Numbered from the stretch's first letter, positions 24,212 through 35,405 are shown. The stretch: 38,886 nucleotides of DNA from Elusimicrobia bacterium ADurb.Bin231 (GCA_002069855.1 MWCF01000051.1:1-38886), one strand, 5' to 3'. Made by a program: numbers and translations. Notes: generated from the sequence alone by a model not told the origin.

Positions 24212-24425
24212 ATTTTCCTGTTCGCGGTTGTTATGATATCGCAATGACTATATTGTTGTTGTGCCGGATTTATAGTTCATATTAAGGATAATTTGAGACA
24301 TTGATAATTAGGAATGTATATAAAATATGTCTAATGACGCGTAGTACAGAACGCTCGATGGGTTTTAATATTGGTTTTTGCGTGCGCCTGGATTTATTTT
24401 ATTAGGCTCCATTGGAGGGATAGAT

Positions 24426-26600
24426 ATGTTTAAAATGCCGGAGCAGCAAAAAGTTATTTTGTTTGTTTTTATGATAACTGTATTCAATCCTTTTTTTCTT
24501 AAGTGTCAGGAACAGAAGATATTTTCCGATGCGTATATCTCTTCCGAAACGCAAAAATCGTCAATATATGTTGAACTTTCGAAAAGAGTAATTACGCCGT
24601 CCCGCGCTGAAGAATATATATTCGACACAAACCGTTCTGTAAGCGTAATAGACAAAAAAACTCTTGCTGAAAGCAATTCAATAACACTGCCTGATTCCTT
24701 ATTGAATCAACCGGGAATATGGATACCCAGAACCACCCAGGGGCATGGGACTCTTAATGTAAGAGGATTTATGGGCAGAGAGAACCTGGTTCTTATCGAT
24801 GGGGTTCGTTTAAACAATTCAACTTTTCGTAGCGGGAACATTCAATATTTAAATACAATAGATGCCTTTCAAATAGAGAATGTCGAAATTGTAAGGGGAC
24901 CGGGTTCAGTATTATACGGTAGCGATGCTTTGGGGGGAGTGATAAATGTTATAACCGGGGAACCGGATGATTTTTCCGCGCCGTCGTCTTTGAAAACTGA
25001 GATCACAAGTAAATATCGCAGCGCTGATAATGGAATGGCCTATGGTATTGGAATGTCGGGAAATCTTTCAAGATTGGGCTACAATTTAGGCGGAACATAT
25101 AAAAAATTCGGGGATATCAGAGCCGGTGGCGATATAGGCGAAGAAAGCCCCACCGATTACAATGAGGCAAGCGGGTATATGAAATTGCTTTACGGTATTA
25201 CATCATCTCAAAAAATTTCGCTTTCCTATCAGCAGATAATACAAAATAACATCCCGAGATATGATAAATATGTCGGTTCCAAGCAATGGCCGGTTACCTC
25301 CGGTAACTATGAAAAGTATCTTTTTGATCCGCAAAATCGTTATTTGTTGATTCTGGGATATGAAAATAATGATATGAGATATTTTGTCGATTCTGTAAAA
25401 ACAAATCTCTCGTTTCACAGGCAAAAGGAAGGCATAAAAAGCCGCAAATCCGGTTCCACCAAATTGAATGAAAATTCTGATCTTACGGATACTCTCGGCG
25501 CGTCCTTGCAGTTAACTTCAATATTGAACAACAAAAATATTCTGACTTATGGCACAGAATATTATTCCGATGAAGTTGACAGCAAAATGACCACAACGAA
25601 TCTGGTAACCGGAGTAAAAACTAATGCTTCTTCCCAAAGCACATTTCCGGACGGCTCACAATACGATTCGCTGGGCGTATATCTGCAGCACAGGATGGAA
25701 TTGAACGACTGCCTTGCTGTTATAGCGGGCGGAAGATACGCCAGATTTAATATAGAATCAGTTCTTAGAAATCCTCCTCTTTCAGGAGACTTAAAAGAGA
25801 CATTTGATTTGCTTACCGGCTCTCTGGGCCTGTCTTATAAATATAAAGAAAAATGGAATCTTATTGCCAATATATCTCAGGGATTTAGAGCGCCTAATCT
25901 TACTGATACTGTGGTCTTACAAACTACGAATCAGGGAGTTGATGTGCCAAGCGAAGGCCTTGAGCCTGAAAAAAGTGTCAACTATGAAATCGGAATAAAA
26001 AAGACCGGACGTTTTAGCGGTTCTTACACGTATTATATTTCAGATTTAGACGATTTAATAGAAAGAAAAAAAGGTTTGTATAGCGGTAAGAATTATATTG
26101 ACTCAAATAATAACAATATAAAAGATGCAGGTGAAGCGGATGTTTATCAAAAATTTAATATAGGTAAGGCCATGATACAGGGCTTTGAAATGGAAAGCAG
26201 TTATTCGTTGAATACATCATGGTTGATTTCAGGAAATTTGTCATGGGTCTTCGGAGAAAATAATACGGATAACGAGCCATTGAGTTATATCCCTCCAATG
26301 AACGGTTCATTATCATTGAAATGGACAAATGAATCGAACAAATACTGGGCTGAATGTTCTTCGCTATTTGCCGGAAGACAAGACCGTTATTCGACAAGAG
26401 ACAAAGCTGATCCGCGTATGTGCCCTTCAGGTACGCCAGGCTGGGGAATTGGAAACATTTATTTCGGATTCAGTCCTGACAAATATACTAAAATATCCAT
26501 AGGCGTGGAAAATTTGTTTGACCATCCATATAGGATTCATGGTTCCGGAGTTGATGCCCCTGGAAGAAATATTACCGCAGGAATTGTAGTCGGATTCTAA
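24426..26600 (+). CDS. TonB-dependent outer-membrane receptor
   Basis: 724 residues. A signal peptide (about 1-28) is followed by a plug domain (VIDKKTL, LLNQPGIWIP, TLNVRGF, VLIDGVRLNN, VEIVRGPGSVLYGSDALGG) and a 22-strand-type barrel ending GIVVGF with the terminal Phe. Such receptors import siderophores, cobalamin or other scarce ligands; the plug looks BtuB/CirA-like but no cofactor riboswitch or Fur site could be seen upstream. The ATG at 24426 has GGAGG upstream and removes a doubtful N-terminal extension. The 214-bp gap before it contains no convincing promoter. TonB and ExbBD are not in the window. Confidence 0.92.
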   Translation: MFKMPEQQKVILFVFMITVFNPFFLKCQEQKIFSDAYISSETQKSSIYVELSKRVITPSRAEEYIFDTNRSVSVIDKKTLAESNSITLPDSLLNQPGIWIPRTTQGHGTLNVRGFMGRENLVLIDGVRLNNSTFRSGNIQYLNTIDAFQIENVEIVRGPGSVLYGSDALGGVINVITGEPDDFSAPSSLKTEITSKYRSADNGMAYGIGMSGNLSRLGYNLGGTYKKFGDIRAGGDIGEESPTDYNEASGYMKLLYGITSSQKISLSYQQIIQNNIPRYDKYVGSKQWPVTSGNYEKYLFDPQNRYLLILGYENNDMRYFVDSVKTNLSFHRQKEGIKSRKSGSTKLNENSDLTDTLGASLQLTSILNNKNILTYGTEYYSDEVDSKMTTTNLVTGVKTNASSQSTFPDGSQYDSLGVYLQHRMELNDCLAVIAGGRYARFNIESVLRNPPLSGDLKETFDLLTGSLGLSYKYKEKWNLIANISQGFRAPNLTDTVVLQTTNQGVDVPSEGLEPEKSVNYEIGIKKTGRFSGSYTYYISDLDDLIERKKGLYSGKNYIDSNNNNIKDAGEADVYQKFNIGKAMIQGFEMESSYSLNTSWLISGNLSWVFGENNTDNEPLSYIPPMNGSLSLKWTNESNKYWAECSSLFAGRQDRYSTRDKADPRMCPSGTPGWGIGNIYFGFSPDKYTKISIGVENLFDHPYRIHGSGVDAPGRNITAGIVVGF

Positions 26601-26667
26601 ATAATTCCGTGGCAATACGTTTTTCTTGATTGTCTCTATCGATTTTTTGGACAATATGGCGTATTAA

Positions 26668-26697
26668 GTAAACTTATTAAGCTGTTCTTCCGTCTAA
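26668..26697 (+). promoter_or_regulatory. ECF-type promoter of the tolC-RND operon
   Basis: GTAAACTT (26668-26675), 15 bp, CGTCTAA (26691-26697), identical in both boxes and spacing to the promoter of the ECF sigma gene at 19615-19644. The spacers are unrelated, which argues for functional conservation. The leader to the tolC ATG would be about 28 nt. Confidence 0.72.
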
Positions 26698-26730
26698 TAT
26701 TACTACCGTATTTTTCTATTATTCAATTGT

Positions 26731-28011
26731 ATGACAATTATGAAAAGTTACAAATTTTATATTCCCATAATAAGTGTATTTTTAAATTGCGCTTCTATGG
26801 TTTGCATTTTAAAACAGGATTTGCCTTCCGCAGAACCGGTTTCTCTGACTCTTAAACAATGCATCTCGTTCGCCAGAGAAAAAAGCGAGCTTCTTGAAAT
26901 GCGATTGGAACGGATCAATCAAGCCGGATACCGTCTCAAACAGGCGCGCGGCGGCCGTCTTCCGGATATCAGGTATCAATATTCGCTCTCCTTAAGAGAA
27001 AAGTTGTCTGATACTTCAGGCGAGGGAATGGATTCAAAGTTTGTTTTAAATCAACCGTTATACAAAGGTTCAAAGAAGACATTATTGATTGATTATTCCA
27101 AAGCGTATATTGAAAAGGAAAAACTGGATTATCTCACATTAGCGCGTGAACTCGACATTGAGGTGACGTATGCTTTTTATAACCTTGTAAGAATCGATTC
27201 GGACATCGCGAATTTAAGCAATACCTTTAAACTAATGACGGATCGTTTAAATGAGTTATCTGATCGCGTTAAGCTCGGGAAATCGCGGGATACTGAAGTT
27301 TTGAGTGTCGAATCCCAGATAGCATCCTTGCGTGCCCAATTGGAAACGTATTACGGAGAACGGGCGAAACACATTGAAACTCTTTCGTTTTTAACAGGTG
27401 TCGCACCTGACTCTATTGCCGTCAATGACGATATGCCGCCTGTTAAAGATGTTGCCCCTCTTGAAAAATATACCGGTTTAATACGACACAGATCTGACGT
27501 GGAATCTGCCAGACAGGAGTTGTTGATGCAAACTTTTAAAACTCGCAGCGCTAAGGGTTCCGCATTGCCGGGCATCAATCTCTCCGGAGCATGGCATACT
27601 CACAGAAACGGAAATTTGTCCGGAGTGGGTTGGGAAACGCTTTTTTCTCTTGATATTCCGCTTTATCAGGGAGGAATATTAAAAGGCGGTCTTGCCGAAG
27701 AAAAATCCCGGCTTAAAGAATACGAAACGATGCTTTCACTTGCTATCCGCCAGGCCGAGTTGAACATAAAAACACTGTATAACGATTGTATCGCGTCAGT
27801 AAAACAGGTTGAAGCGTTAAAATCGGCGTATCAAAAATCCGTTGAAAATTATAACTTGCAATTGCGGGATTACCGTTACGGTCTTGTTAATAATCTTGAT
27901 GTCATACAGACGATGATGAGTATGTCTGATACAAAACTGACTCTTGACAGGACTTTGATACAGGCTAAAAGCGATTTCGCGGTTCTTGAGATAACTTCTA
28001 AAAACGATTGA
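26731..28011 (+). CDS. TolC-family outer-membrane efflux protein
   Basis: 426 residues. A signal sequence (about 1-31) is followed by LTLKQCISFAREKS and two long helical hairpin halves, with the family patterns VLNQPLYKGSKK and FSLDIPLYQGGILKG in the barrel strands and QVEALKSAYQKSVENYNLQLRDY, then GLVNNLDVIQT, near the end. It should form the outer-membrane exit duct for the RND pump encoded 13 bp downstream. An in-frame ATG at 26740 is an alternative start; neither has a clear ribosome site. The ECF-type promoter upstream links it to the sigma factor operon. Confidence 0.88.
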   Translation: MTIMKSYKFYIPIISVFLNCASMVCILKQDLPSAEPVSLTLKQCISFAREKSELLEMRLERINQAGYRLKQARGGRLPDIRYQYSLSLREKLSDTSGEGMDSKFVLNQPLYKGSKKTLLIDYSKAYIEKEKLDYLTLARELDIEVTYAFYNLVRIDSDIANLSNTFKLMTDRLNELSDRVKLGKSRDTEVLSVESQIASLRAQLETYYGERAKHIETLSFLTGVAPDSIAVNDDMPPVKDVAPLEKYTGLIRHRSDVESARQELLMQTFKTRSAKGSALPGINLSGAWHTHRNGNLSGVGWETLFSLDIPLYQGGILKGGLAEEKSRLKEYETMLSLAIRQAELNIKTLYNDCIASVKQVEALKSAYQKSVENYNLQLRDYRYGLVNNLDVIQTMMSMSDTKLTLDRTLIQAKSDFAVLEITSKND

Positions 28012-28024
28012 TAAGGAAAAGAAT

Positions 28025-31000
28025 ATGGCATTATCAGATATATCGATAAAAAATTCGGTGTTTGCGTGGATGTTGATGGCTGGAATAAGCATATTCGGGC
28101 TGGTCGCGTTTTCCCGTCTGGGAATCAGCCAGTTGCCGGACGTGGACTTCCCAGTTGTCTCAATTTCAACAACTTGGGAAGGCGCAGCTCCGGAGGTGAT
28201 GGAAACCGAGATTACCGATGCTCTGGAGGACGCCATTATCGGTATTGAAGGGGTAAGCGAAATAGTTTCCGAATCAAAACAGGGAAGTTCGCGGATTACA
28301 ATTCAGTTTGATATTTCCAAAAATATAGATGTTGCTTTACAGGAAGCTCAAAGCGCTGTTTCTCGAGCTCAACGCCTGCTTCCTCGGGATATGGATCCGC
28401 CAATCATTAGAAAAAGCAATCCCGAAGATCAGCCGATCATATGGCTTACTTTGTCCGGCGATAAATCTGCTAAGTTTTTAATGGAATACACGAGAGATCA
28501 TCTCAAAGATCAGATTTCCACTGTACCCGGTGTCGGGGAGGTTACTCTCGGAGGATATGTCGAGCCGAACCTTAGAGTATGGCTGAATGCTAATGAACTT
28601 GAAAAGAATGAGTTAACAGTTGATGATATTATATCCGCAATTCAGTCTCAGCATGCGGAATCTCCAGCCGGATATATAGATACAGGCATGCAGGAGATGA
28701 ATCTAAGGGTTGTCGGGGAGGCAGGCTCCATAGATGAGTTTCGTTCCATCATCATACCGGAGCGAAAAGGTTCTCCTGTATGGAAAAAATTTGTCATTGG
28801 AGACGTGGCTTCAGTTGAAGACGGCCTTGCCAATGTCCGCCGTATTTCCAGAACAATGGGTATCACAGCAGTTGGACTTGGTATAAAGAAACAAAGAGGA
28901 ACTAATTCCGTGGCACTAGCGAAAAATGTTAAAGCGAAACTCAATGAATTGGAAAAATATTTGCCTGCTGGCATGCAACTGAGTACAAGGTTTGATTCCA
29001 CTTCTTATGTCGAGGATTCTATCAATGAGATGTATTTTATAATATTTCTTTCAGTTTTGCTTACTGCTATTGTATGTTGGCTGTTCCTCGGTTCTTTAAG
29101 TTCCGCTATCAATATAGTATTGACAATACCGATGTCTATATTCGGCACCTTGTTTGTAATTTATATACTCGGTTTCACTATGAATACATTTACCTTGCTC
29201 GGATTGTCTTTAGTGATAGGAATAGTAGTGGATAATGCCATAATGATGCTTGAAAATATTGCGCGGTATATGGAGGAAGGGAAAGAAAGAGTTTTGTCTT
29301 CCATTGTGGGATCGCGCGAGATCACTTTTGCCGCTATATCGTCTACAATTACCATACTTGCCATTTTTGTGCCAATCATTTTCGTGCCTGGAATAATAGG
29401 AAAGTATTTTTTTCAGTTTGGAGTTACCATTTCAGTGGCTGTTTTAATATCCTTGCTTGCGGCATTGACATTGACGCCTATGTATTGTTCCAGATACCTG
29501 ACTATAGGTCATACCACATCCATCGGCAGACTTATGGACGGATTCATTATTAAATTGAGAAAAGGATATTCTTTTTTCCTCGGAAAATGTCTTTTACATA
29601 GATGGAAAACTATTTTTACAGCAGCGGTATTTTTTATAGGTTCGCTTTTCCTTTTTAATATTCTTAAAAAAGAATTTATACCCGCGCAGGATTTGGGAAG
29701 GCTCAGCGTCAGAGTAGAAACGCCTACGGGCTCTTCGTTGGAATTTACCGATGTGGTATATAAAGAAATTGAAAAATCTCTTATGAAACACCCTGAAGTG
29801 GAGAATTATTACAGCAATATAGGAACGGATTTGGTCAATTCCGGCAATATAATGATTACACTGAAGGACAAGAGCAAAAGACCTGTTGATAGCGGCAAAA
29901 AACGACCTTTGACCCAACAGGAATTGATGCCTGTTCTACGAAGAGAGATTTCCAAGATACGGGGTGTGGAAAAGGTTGTTGTTCAGGATCCATCTCTTAT
30001 GGGATTTACAGCGCGCAGAGGTTTCCCGATTGAATTTACTTTGAACGGTTCCGACTGGGAAAATCTTGCTGAAATTAGTCAGAAAATGGCTGATGAGATG
30101 AGCGCGTCCGGTTTGATGGTGGATGTCGATATGGATTACAGGGTCGGATTGCCTGAAGTGCATATTGTGCCGGATAGAGAAAAGGCAGCGGAGCGAGGTG
30201 TAAGTATTTCCGACATAGGCGACACAATCAATGCGATGATTGGCGGGATCCGTGTGGGAAAATATACGCGCGGCGGAAGAAGGTACGACATACGTGTTCA
30301 ACTTGTGTCTTCAGACCGCAGCAATGTTAAGGATATAAGTAAAATATTGGTAAGGAACAACAGAGGACAAATGATCCGCTTGTCGGAAGTTGTGAATATT
30401 GTAAATCAGCCTACCTTGCTTTCAATCACGCGTAACAACCGCGAGCGCGCCATAAGAATGTACGCGAATGTCGCTCCGGGAAAATCACAAAGCGATGCTA
30501 TGAAGATGGTTGAAACTATAGCAAAAAGAATTCTGCCGGAAGGTTATAAAATTGTATTCTCCGGAAGTTCCCGCACCTATAAAGAATCTTTTGGAAGTTT
30601 ATATCTTATGTTGATTCTCGGTGTAATAGTAACATATATGGTTCTTGGAATTCAATTTAATAGTTTTGTACATCCATTTACCGTTCTTGTGGCGTTTCCG
30701 TTTAGTATTACCGGAGCAATAGCGATTATGATTTTGACGCGCCAATCGTTAAATATTTACAGCGCTATAGGCATTATACTTCTTGTAGGTCTTGTAATAA
30801 AAAATTCTATATTGCTGGTGGATTTTACAAATAGAATAAGGGAAACAGGGAAAGATATAAATGAAGCATTGATTACCGCCTGCCCTTTGAGACTTAGGCC
30901 TATTCTGATGACTGCGTTTACCACTATAGCAGCTGCGTTTCCTCCGGCTTTTTCTCTGGGACCAGGATCCGAAACAAGAGTGCCGATGTCTGTTGTTGTG

Positions 31001-31135
31001 ATCGGCGGAATGCTTGTTTCCACGCTTATGACATTGTTTGTCGTTCCCTGCGTTTACAGCGTAATGTCTTCTTTGGAAACCCACCATAAATCCAGAGAAA
31101 ACCATATCCATAATACATTTAAGGAACTTGGCTGA
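28025..31135 (+). CDS. RND efflux pump inner-membrane subunit, AcrB-like (HAE1)
   Basis: 1036 residues, normal length with 12 helices and two large periplasmic loops. Family signatures include ISTTWEGAAPEVME near the N-terminus, the fourth-helix motif VVDNAIMMLENIARY and the tenth-helix VIKNSILLVDFTNR carrying the conserved Lys. The helix-4 pair is Asp-Asn rather than Asp-Asp, a variant frequent outside the AcrB group. The HAE1-type sequence points to organic substrates rather than heavy metals, unlike CzcA. It is co-transcribed with tolC, but no membrane fusion (adaptor) protein is encoded next to it; one must come from elsewhere or be dispensed with. Confidence 0.94.
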   Translation: MALSDISIKNSVFAWMLMAGISIFGLVAFSRLGISQLPDVDFPVVSISTTWEGAAPEVMETEITDALEDAIIGIEGVSEIVSESKQGSSRITIQFDISKNIDVALQEAQSAVSRAQRLLPRDMDPPIIRKSNPEDQPIIWLTLSGDKSAKFLMEYTRDHLKDQISTVPGVGEVTLGGYVEPNLRVWLNANELEKNELTVDDIISAIQSQHAESPAGYIDTGMQEMNLRVVGEAGSIDEFRSIIIPERKGSPVWKKFVIGDVASVEDGLANVRRISRTMGITAVGLGIKKQRGTNSVALAKNVKAKLNELEKYLPAGMQLSTRFDSTSYVEDSINEMYFIIFLSVLLTAIVCWLFLGSLSSAINIVLTIPMSIFGTLFVIYILGFTMNTFTLLGLSLVIGIVVDNAIMMLENIARYMEEGKERVLSSIVGSREITFAAISSTITILAIFVPIIFVPGIIGKYFFQFGVTISVAVLISLLAALTLTPMYCSRYLTIGHTTSIGRLMDGFIIKLRKGYSFFLGKCLLHRWKTIFTAAVFFIGSLFLFNILKKEFIPAQDLGRLSVRVETPTGSSLEFTDVVYKEIEKSLMKHPEVENYYSNIGTDLVNSGNIMITLKDKSKRPVDSGKKRPLTQQELMPVLRREISKIRGVEKVVVQDPSLMGFTARRGFPIEFTLNGSDWENLAEISQKMADEMSASGLMVDVDMDYRVGLPEVHIVPDREKAAERGVSISDIGDTINAMIGGIRVGKYTRGGRRYDIRVQLVSSDRSNVKDISKILVRNNRGQMIRLSEVVNIVNQPTLLSITRNNRERAIRMYANVAPGKSQSDAMKMVETIAKRILPEGYKIVFSGSSRTYKESFGSLYLMLILGVIVTYMVLGIQFNSFVHPFTVLVAFPFSITGAIAIMILTRQSLNIYSAIGIILLVGLVIKNSILLVDFTNRIRETGKDINEALITACPLRLRPILMTAFTTIAAAFPPAFSLGPGSETRVPMSVVVIGGMLVSTLMTLFVVPCVYSVMSSLETHHKSRENHIHNTFKELG

Positions 31136-31230
31136 AAAATATTAAATAAAATTATTATTTTTTTAACATAATTCTTTGCCTGCGAATCCCGCCATACTAA
31201 AATATTTTTTTAAGACGCATCAAAAATTTG

Positions 31231-31258
31231 TTGACATTTACCTAAGTTTTTTTATAAT
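31231..31258 (+). promoter_or_regulatory. Consensus sigma-70 promoter of gdhA
   Basis: TTGACA (31231-31236), 16 bp, TATAAT (31253-31258); both boxes perfect, about 40 bp before the ATG, with GGGGG as ribosome site. Confidence 0.88.
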
Positions 31259-31272
31259 TAATATTCTATTAA

Positions 31273-32655
<1,383 letters not shown>

Positions 32656-32735
32656 CTATAAAAAACAAAATTCGGCTGTAGCGGCAGACATAAAGAATTA
32701 AGCAATTAAAATAGTTTATTGCGCAATCTATTTTG

Positions 32736-32779
32736 AAAGAATCTTCCTGATGTAATCGGATGGAAGATTCTTTTTTTTT
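32736..32779 (+). terminator. Rho-independent terminator of gdhA
   Basis: A perfect 12-bp stem, AAAGAATCTTCC (32736-32747) and GGAAGATTCTTT (32762-32773), with a 14-nt loop runs into a T tract. Confidence 0.9.
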
Positions 32780-32856
32780 ATCGTCAGTATTTCAAAATTC
32801 AAAATAAATTTATTTCATTACTCGTCTATAAAGAGTATGAAATATTCAGAGATGTA

Positions 32857-32885
32857 TTGACATAAAAATATTTATTTGGTATTTT
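32857..32885 (+). promoter_or_regulatory. Promoter candidate for the polyamine operon
   Basis: TTGACA (32857-32862), 17 bp, TATTTT (32880-32885), about 60 bp before nspC. Confidence 0.5.
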
Positions 32886-32946
32886 ATATAAACAGCAGTT
32901 TTTAATGATAAAAAATTCTTCCGTGTCATTTCTAAAATAAATAATT

Positions 32947-34050
32947 ATGAATTTTAAAACACCGTATTATTTTATTGACGAATCAAAGTTGCTTAAAAAT
33001 CTGGAAATCATAAAATATGTCAGAGAACATTCCGGCGCCAAATCAGTTCTCGCTTTGAAATGTTTTTCTACATGGTCTGTTTTCGGACTTATGAGAGAAT
33101 ATATGGACGGGACAACGAGCAGTTCTCTTTATGAAGCCCGTCTCGGTTATGAGGAGTTTGGCAAGGAAGTACATGCTTACAGTGTAGTATATTCCGCTGA
33201 AGAAATACGTCAAGTGAAGAAATATGCGGACAAGATTATATTCAATTCCGTATCACAGCTGAAAATGTTCGGTAACGAAGTCCGTAATTTAGATATTGGT
33301 CTCCGCGTAAATCCAGGCATAAGTTATTCCCATTTTTACCTTGCGGACCCTGCGTGCAGGTATTCCCGGCTTGGAGTGTCAGATAAAAAATTACTTATGA
33401 AACAGGTACCGCACATCAGTGGATTGATGTTTCACTTTAACTGTGAAAATGCCGATTATAAAAATTTTTCTTTCAACCTGGATTACATTGGACGAAAATA
33501 CGGTGCGTTGCTTAGAAAAATGAAATGGGTTAGTTTAGGCGGAGGGTTGTATTTTACCAAGCATGGGTATCCAGTGGATAAATTTTGCAAAAAATTAAAA
33601 GAATTTTCTGAGCGTTTTGAAGTACAGGTTTATCTTGAACCCGGTGAGACGGCTATCACCCAATCCGCTGAATTGGTAACTAAGGTCCTAGATATAGTTA
33701 GGAACAAAACAGACATAGCGATTGTTGATGCTTCCACTGAAGCGCATATGCTGGACTTGCTGATATATCGTACGCAGGCAAAAATGAATGTTTCTGAAGC
33801 GGGGAAGTTCAGGTATATGATAGCAGGCCGCTCGTGCCTGGCAGGAGATATATTTGGTATTTTCAATTTCAAATCGCGTATAAAAGTCGGCAGCATATTG
33901 AAGTTTCAGGATGCTGCGGGTTACAGTATGGTCAAAAAAAACTGGTTTAACGGGCTGCCTATGCCTGCTATAGTAGTAAAACGTCTTAATGGGAAAACCG
34001 AACATATTCGCAGTTTCGGTTACAACGATTTTAAGGCAGACCTATCATAA
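32947..34050 (+). CDS. nspC: Carboxynorspermidine/carboxyspermidine decarboxylase
   Basis: 367 residues, a PLP-dependent alanine-racemase-fold enzyme of the CANSDC family. The N-terminal ALKCFS carries the PLP Lys38, and HFNCEN, WVSLGGGLYFT and YLEPGETAIT form the rest of the cofactor site. It decarboxylates carboxyspermidine to spermidine (or carboxynorspermidine to norspermidine). The partner dehydrogenase gene follows directly, so the two form the alternative, S-adenosylmethionine-independent polyamine route. Confidence 0.94.
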   Translation: MNFKTPYYFIDESKLLKNLEIIKYVREHSGAKSVLALKCFSTWSVFGLMREYMDGTTSSSLYEARLGYEEFGKEVHAYSVVYSAEEIRQVKKYADKIIFNSVSQLKMFGNEVRNLDIGLRVNPGISYSHFYLADPACRYSRLGVSDKKLLMKQVPHISGLMFHFNCENADYKNFSFNLDYIGRKYGALLRKMKWVSLGGGLYFTKHGYPVDKFCKKLKEFSERFEVQVYLEPGETAITQSAELVTKVLDIVRNKTDIAIVDASTEAHMLDLLIYRTQAKMNVSEAGKFRYMIAGRSCLAGDIFGIFNFKSRIKVGSILKFQDAAGYSMVKKNWFNGLPMPAIVVKRLNGKTEHIRSFGYNDFKADLS

Positions 34051-34067
34051 AGGGGGTGTTTTTTATC

Positions 34068-35288
34068 ATGAAGAAGAACGTTTTGATTGTCGGAGCAGGC
34101 GGAGTGGCCCATGTTGCGGCGCACAAATGCGCTCAAAACAATGATGTTTTAGGGAATATTTGCGTAGCGTCCAGAACTTTGACAAAGTGCGATGAAATTA
34201 TAGAAAGCGTGAAGAGAAAAAGTAATCTTAAAGATAAGACCAAAAAATTATATTCCCGTGCAGTTGACGCTTTGAATGTTAACGATACCGTAAACCTTAT
34301 AAAGGAGACATCTTCTTCCATTGTGATAAATTTAGGTTCTCCTTACATAAATATGTCGGTGCTTGAAGCATGTTTGGAAACAGGTGCCGTTTATATGGAT
34401 ACAGCCATACACGAGGACCCTGGTAAAGTATGTGAAAATCCGCCGTGGTATGCCAATTATGAATGGAAAAGAAAAGACAGATGTACTCAGAAAGGACAAA
34501 CCGCAATTCTCGGTGTGGGCTTTGATCCTGGTGTAGTAAACGCTTATTGTGCTTTGGCTGTGAAACATCATTTTGACAAAATAGATACTATAGATATTAT
34601 GGATGTCAATGCCGGGGAACACGGAAAATATTTTGCCACAAATTTTGATCCTGAAATAAATTTTAGAGAATTTGTAAGGGTATTGTCGTGGATAGATAGG
34701 AAATGGCAGAAGTTTCCCATGCATTCTGTAAAACAGATATATGATTTTCCTGTAGTAGGTCCGCAGCAAATTTATCTTAACGGTCATGACGAACTGCATT
34801 CTCTGTCCGAAAACATTGACGCAAACAGCATACGATTTTGGATGGGATTTTCAGAACATTACATCAATGTATTTACAGTTTTGCGCAATCTCGGGTTGCT
34901 TTCCCATGAACCAGTTAAACTTTCCGACGGGACTGAAGTGATTCCTCTTAAACTGGTCAAAGCGCTTCTTCCGGATCCTAAATCCCTCGCTCCCGAATAT
35001 ACAGGCAAAACCTGCATAGGCAATCTCATAAAGGGGCAAAAAGACGGCAAAGATAAGGAAGTTTTCATTTACAATATCTGCGACCATAAGGAATGTTATA
35101 ATGAAGTGGAGTCACAGGCAATAAGTTATACAGCAGGAGTGCCTCCGGTTGCTGCTTCCATTCTTGTGGCTAAAGATGTTTGGAATCCAAAAACTATGGT
35201 AAATGTGGAGGAACTTGATCCCGATCCATTCATAGAACTTCTTAACAAGATGGGCATACCTACTGAAATAAAGATAATTCGGCAGTAG
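34068..35288 (+). CDS. Carboxynorspermidine/carboxyspermidine synthase (saccharopine dehydrogenase-like)
   Basis: 406 residues. An N-terminal Rossmann motif (VLIVGAGGVAHVAAHKCA) and the family's GVGFDPGVVNAYCA and DVNAGEHG segments identify it. It reductively condenses aspartate semialdehyde with putrescine or diaminopropane; nspC then decarboxylates the product. The ATG at 34068 is chosen because GGGGG lies 11 bases upstream and the Rossmann strand follows at once. It starts 17 bp after nspC. Confidence 0.93.
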   Translation: MKKNVLIVGAGGVAHVAAHKCAQNNDVLGNICVASRTLTKCDEIIESVKRKSNLKDKTKKLYSRAVDALNVNDTVNLIKETSSSIVINLGSPYINMSVLEACLETGAVYMDTAIHEDPGKVCENPPWYANYEWKRKDRCTQKGQTAILGVGFDPGVVNAYCALAVKHHFDKIDTIDIMDVNAGEHGKYFATNFDPEINFREFVRVLSWIDRKWQKFPMHSVKQIYDFPVVGPQQIYLNGHDELHSLSENIDANSIRFWMGFSEHYINVFTVLRNLGLLSHEPVKLSDGTEVIPLKLVKALLPDPKSLAPEYTGKTCIGNLIKGQKDGKDKEVFIYNICDHKECYNEVESQAISYTAGVPPVAASILVAKDVWNPKTMVNVEELDPDPFIELLNKMGIPTEIKIIRQ

Positions 35289-35377
35289 TTCTAAAAATAT
35301 AGATAAGATTGTTTATTGAAATTGGATTATCAATAAGTAAACATTAAGACACTTTTAAATTTTAGTTAATACTTTTA

Positions 35378-35405
35378 TTGACATTTTACCAGTTTTATTT
35401 ATAAT
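35378..35405 (+). promoter_or_regulatory. Consensus sigma-70 promoter before a decayed region
   Basis: TTGACA (35378-35383), 16 bp, TATAAT (35400-35405). It resembles the gdhA promoter beyond the two boxes. No intact sizeable gene follows for about 450 bp. Confidence 0.75.

Noticed and set aside
24212..24425. Cobalamin riboswitch, Fur box or ECF promoter before the TonB receptor
   Set aside because: A GTCTAA occurs at 24329 but without GTAAACTT at the right distance; no B12-box or Fur-like palindrome was seen.
28025..31135. Asp-Asn instead of Asp-Asp in helix 4 of the RND pump as a sign of inactivation
   Set aside because: This variant is frequent among RND pumps outside the AcrB group, and the helix-10 Lys is kept.
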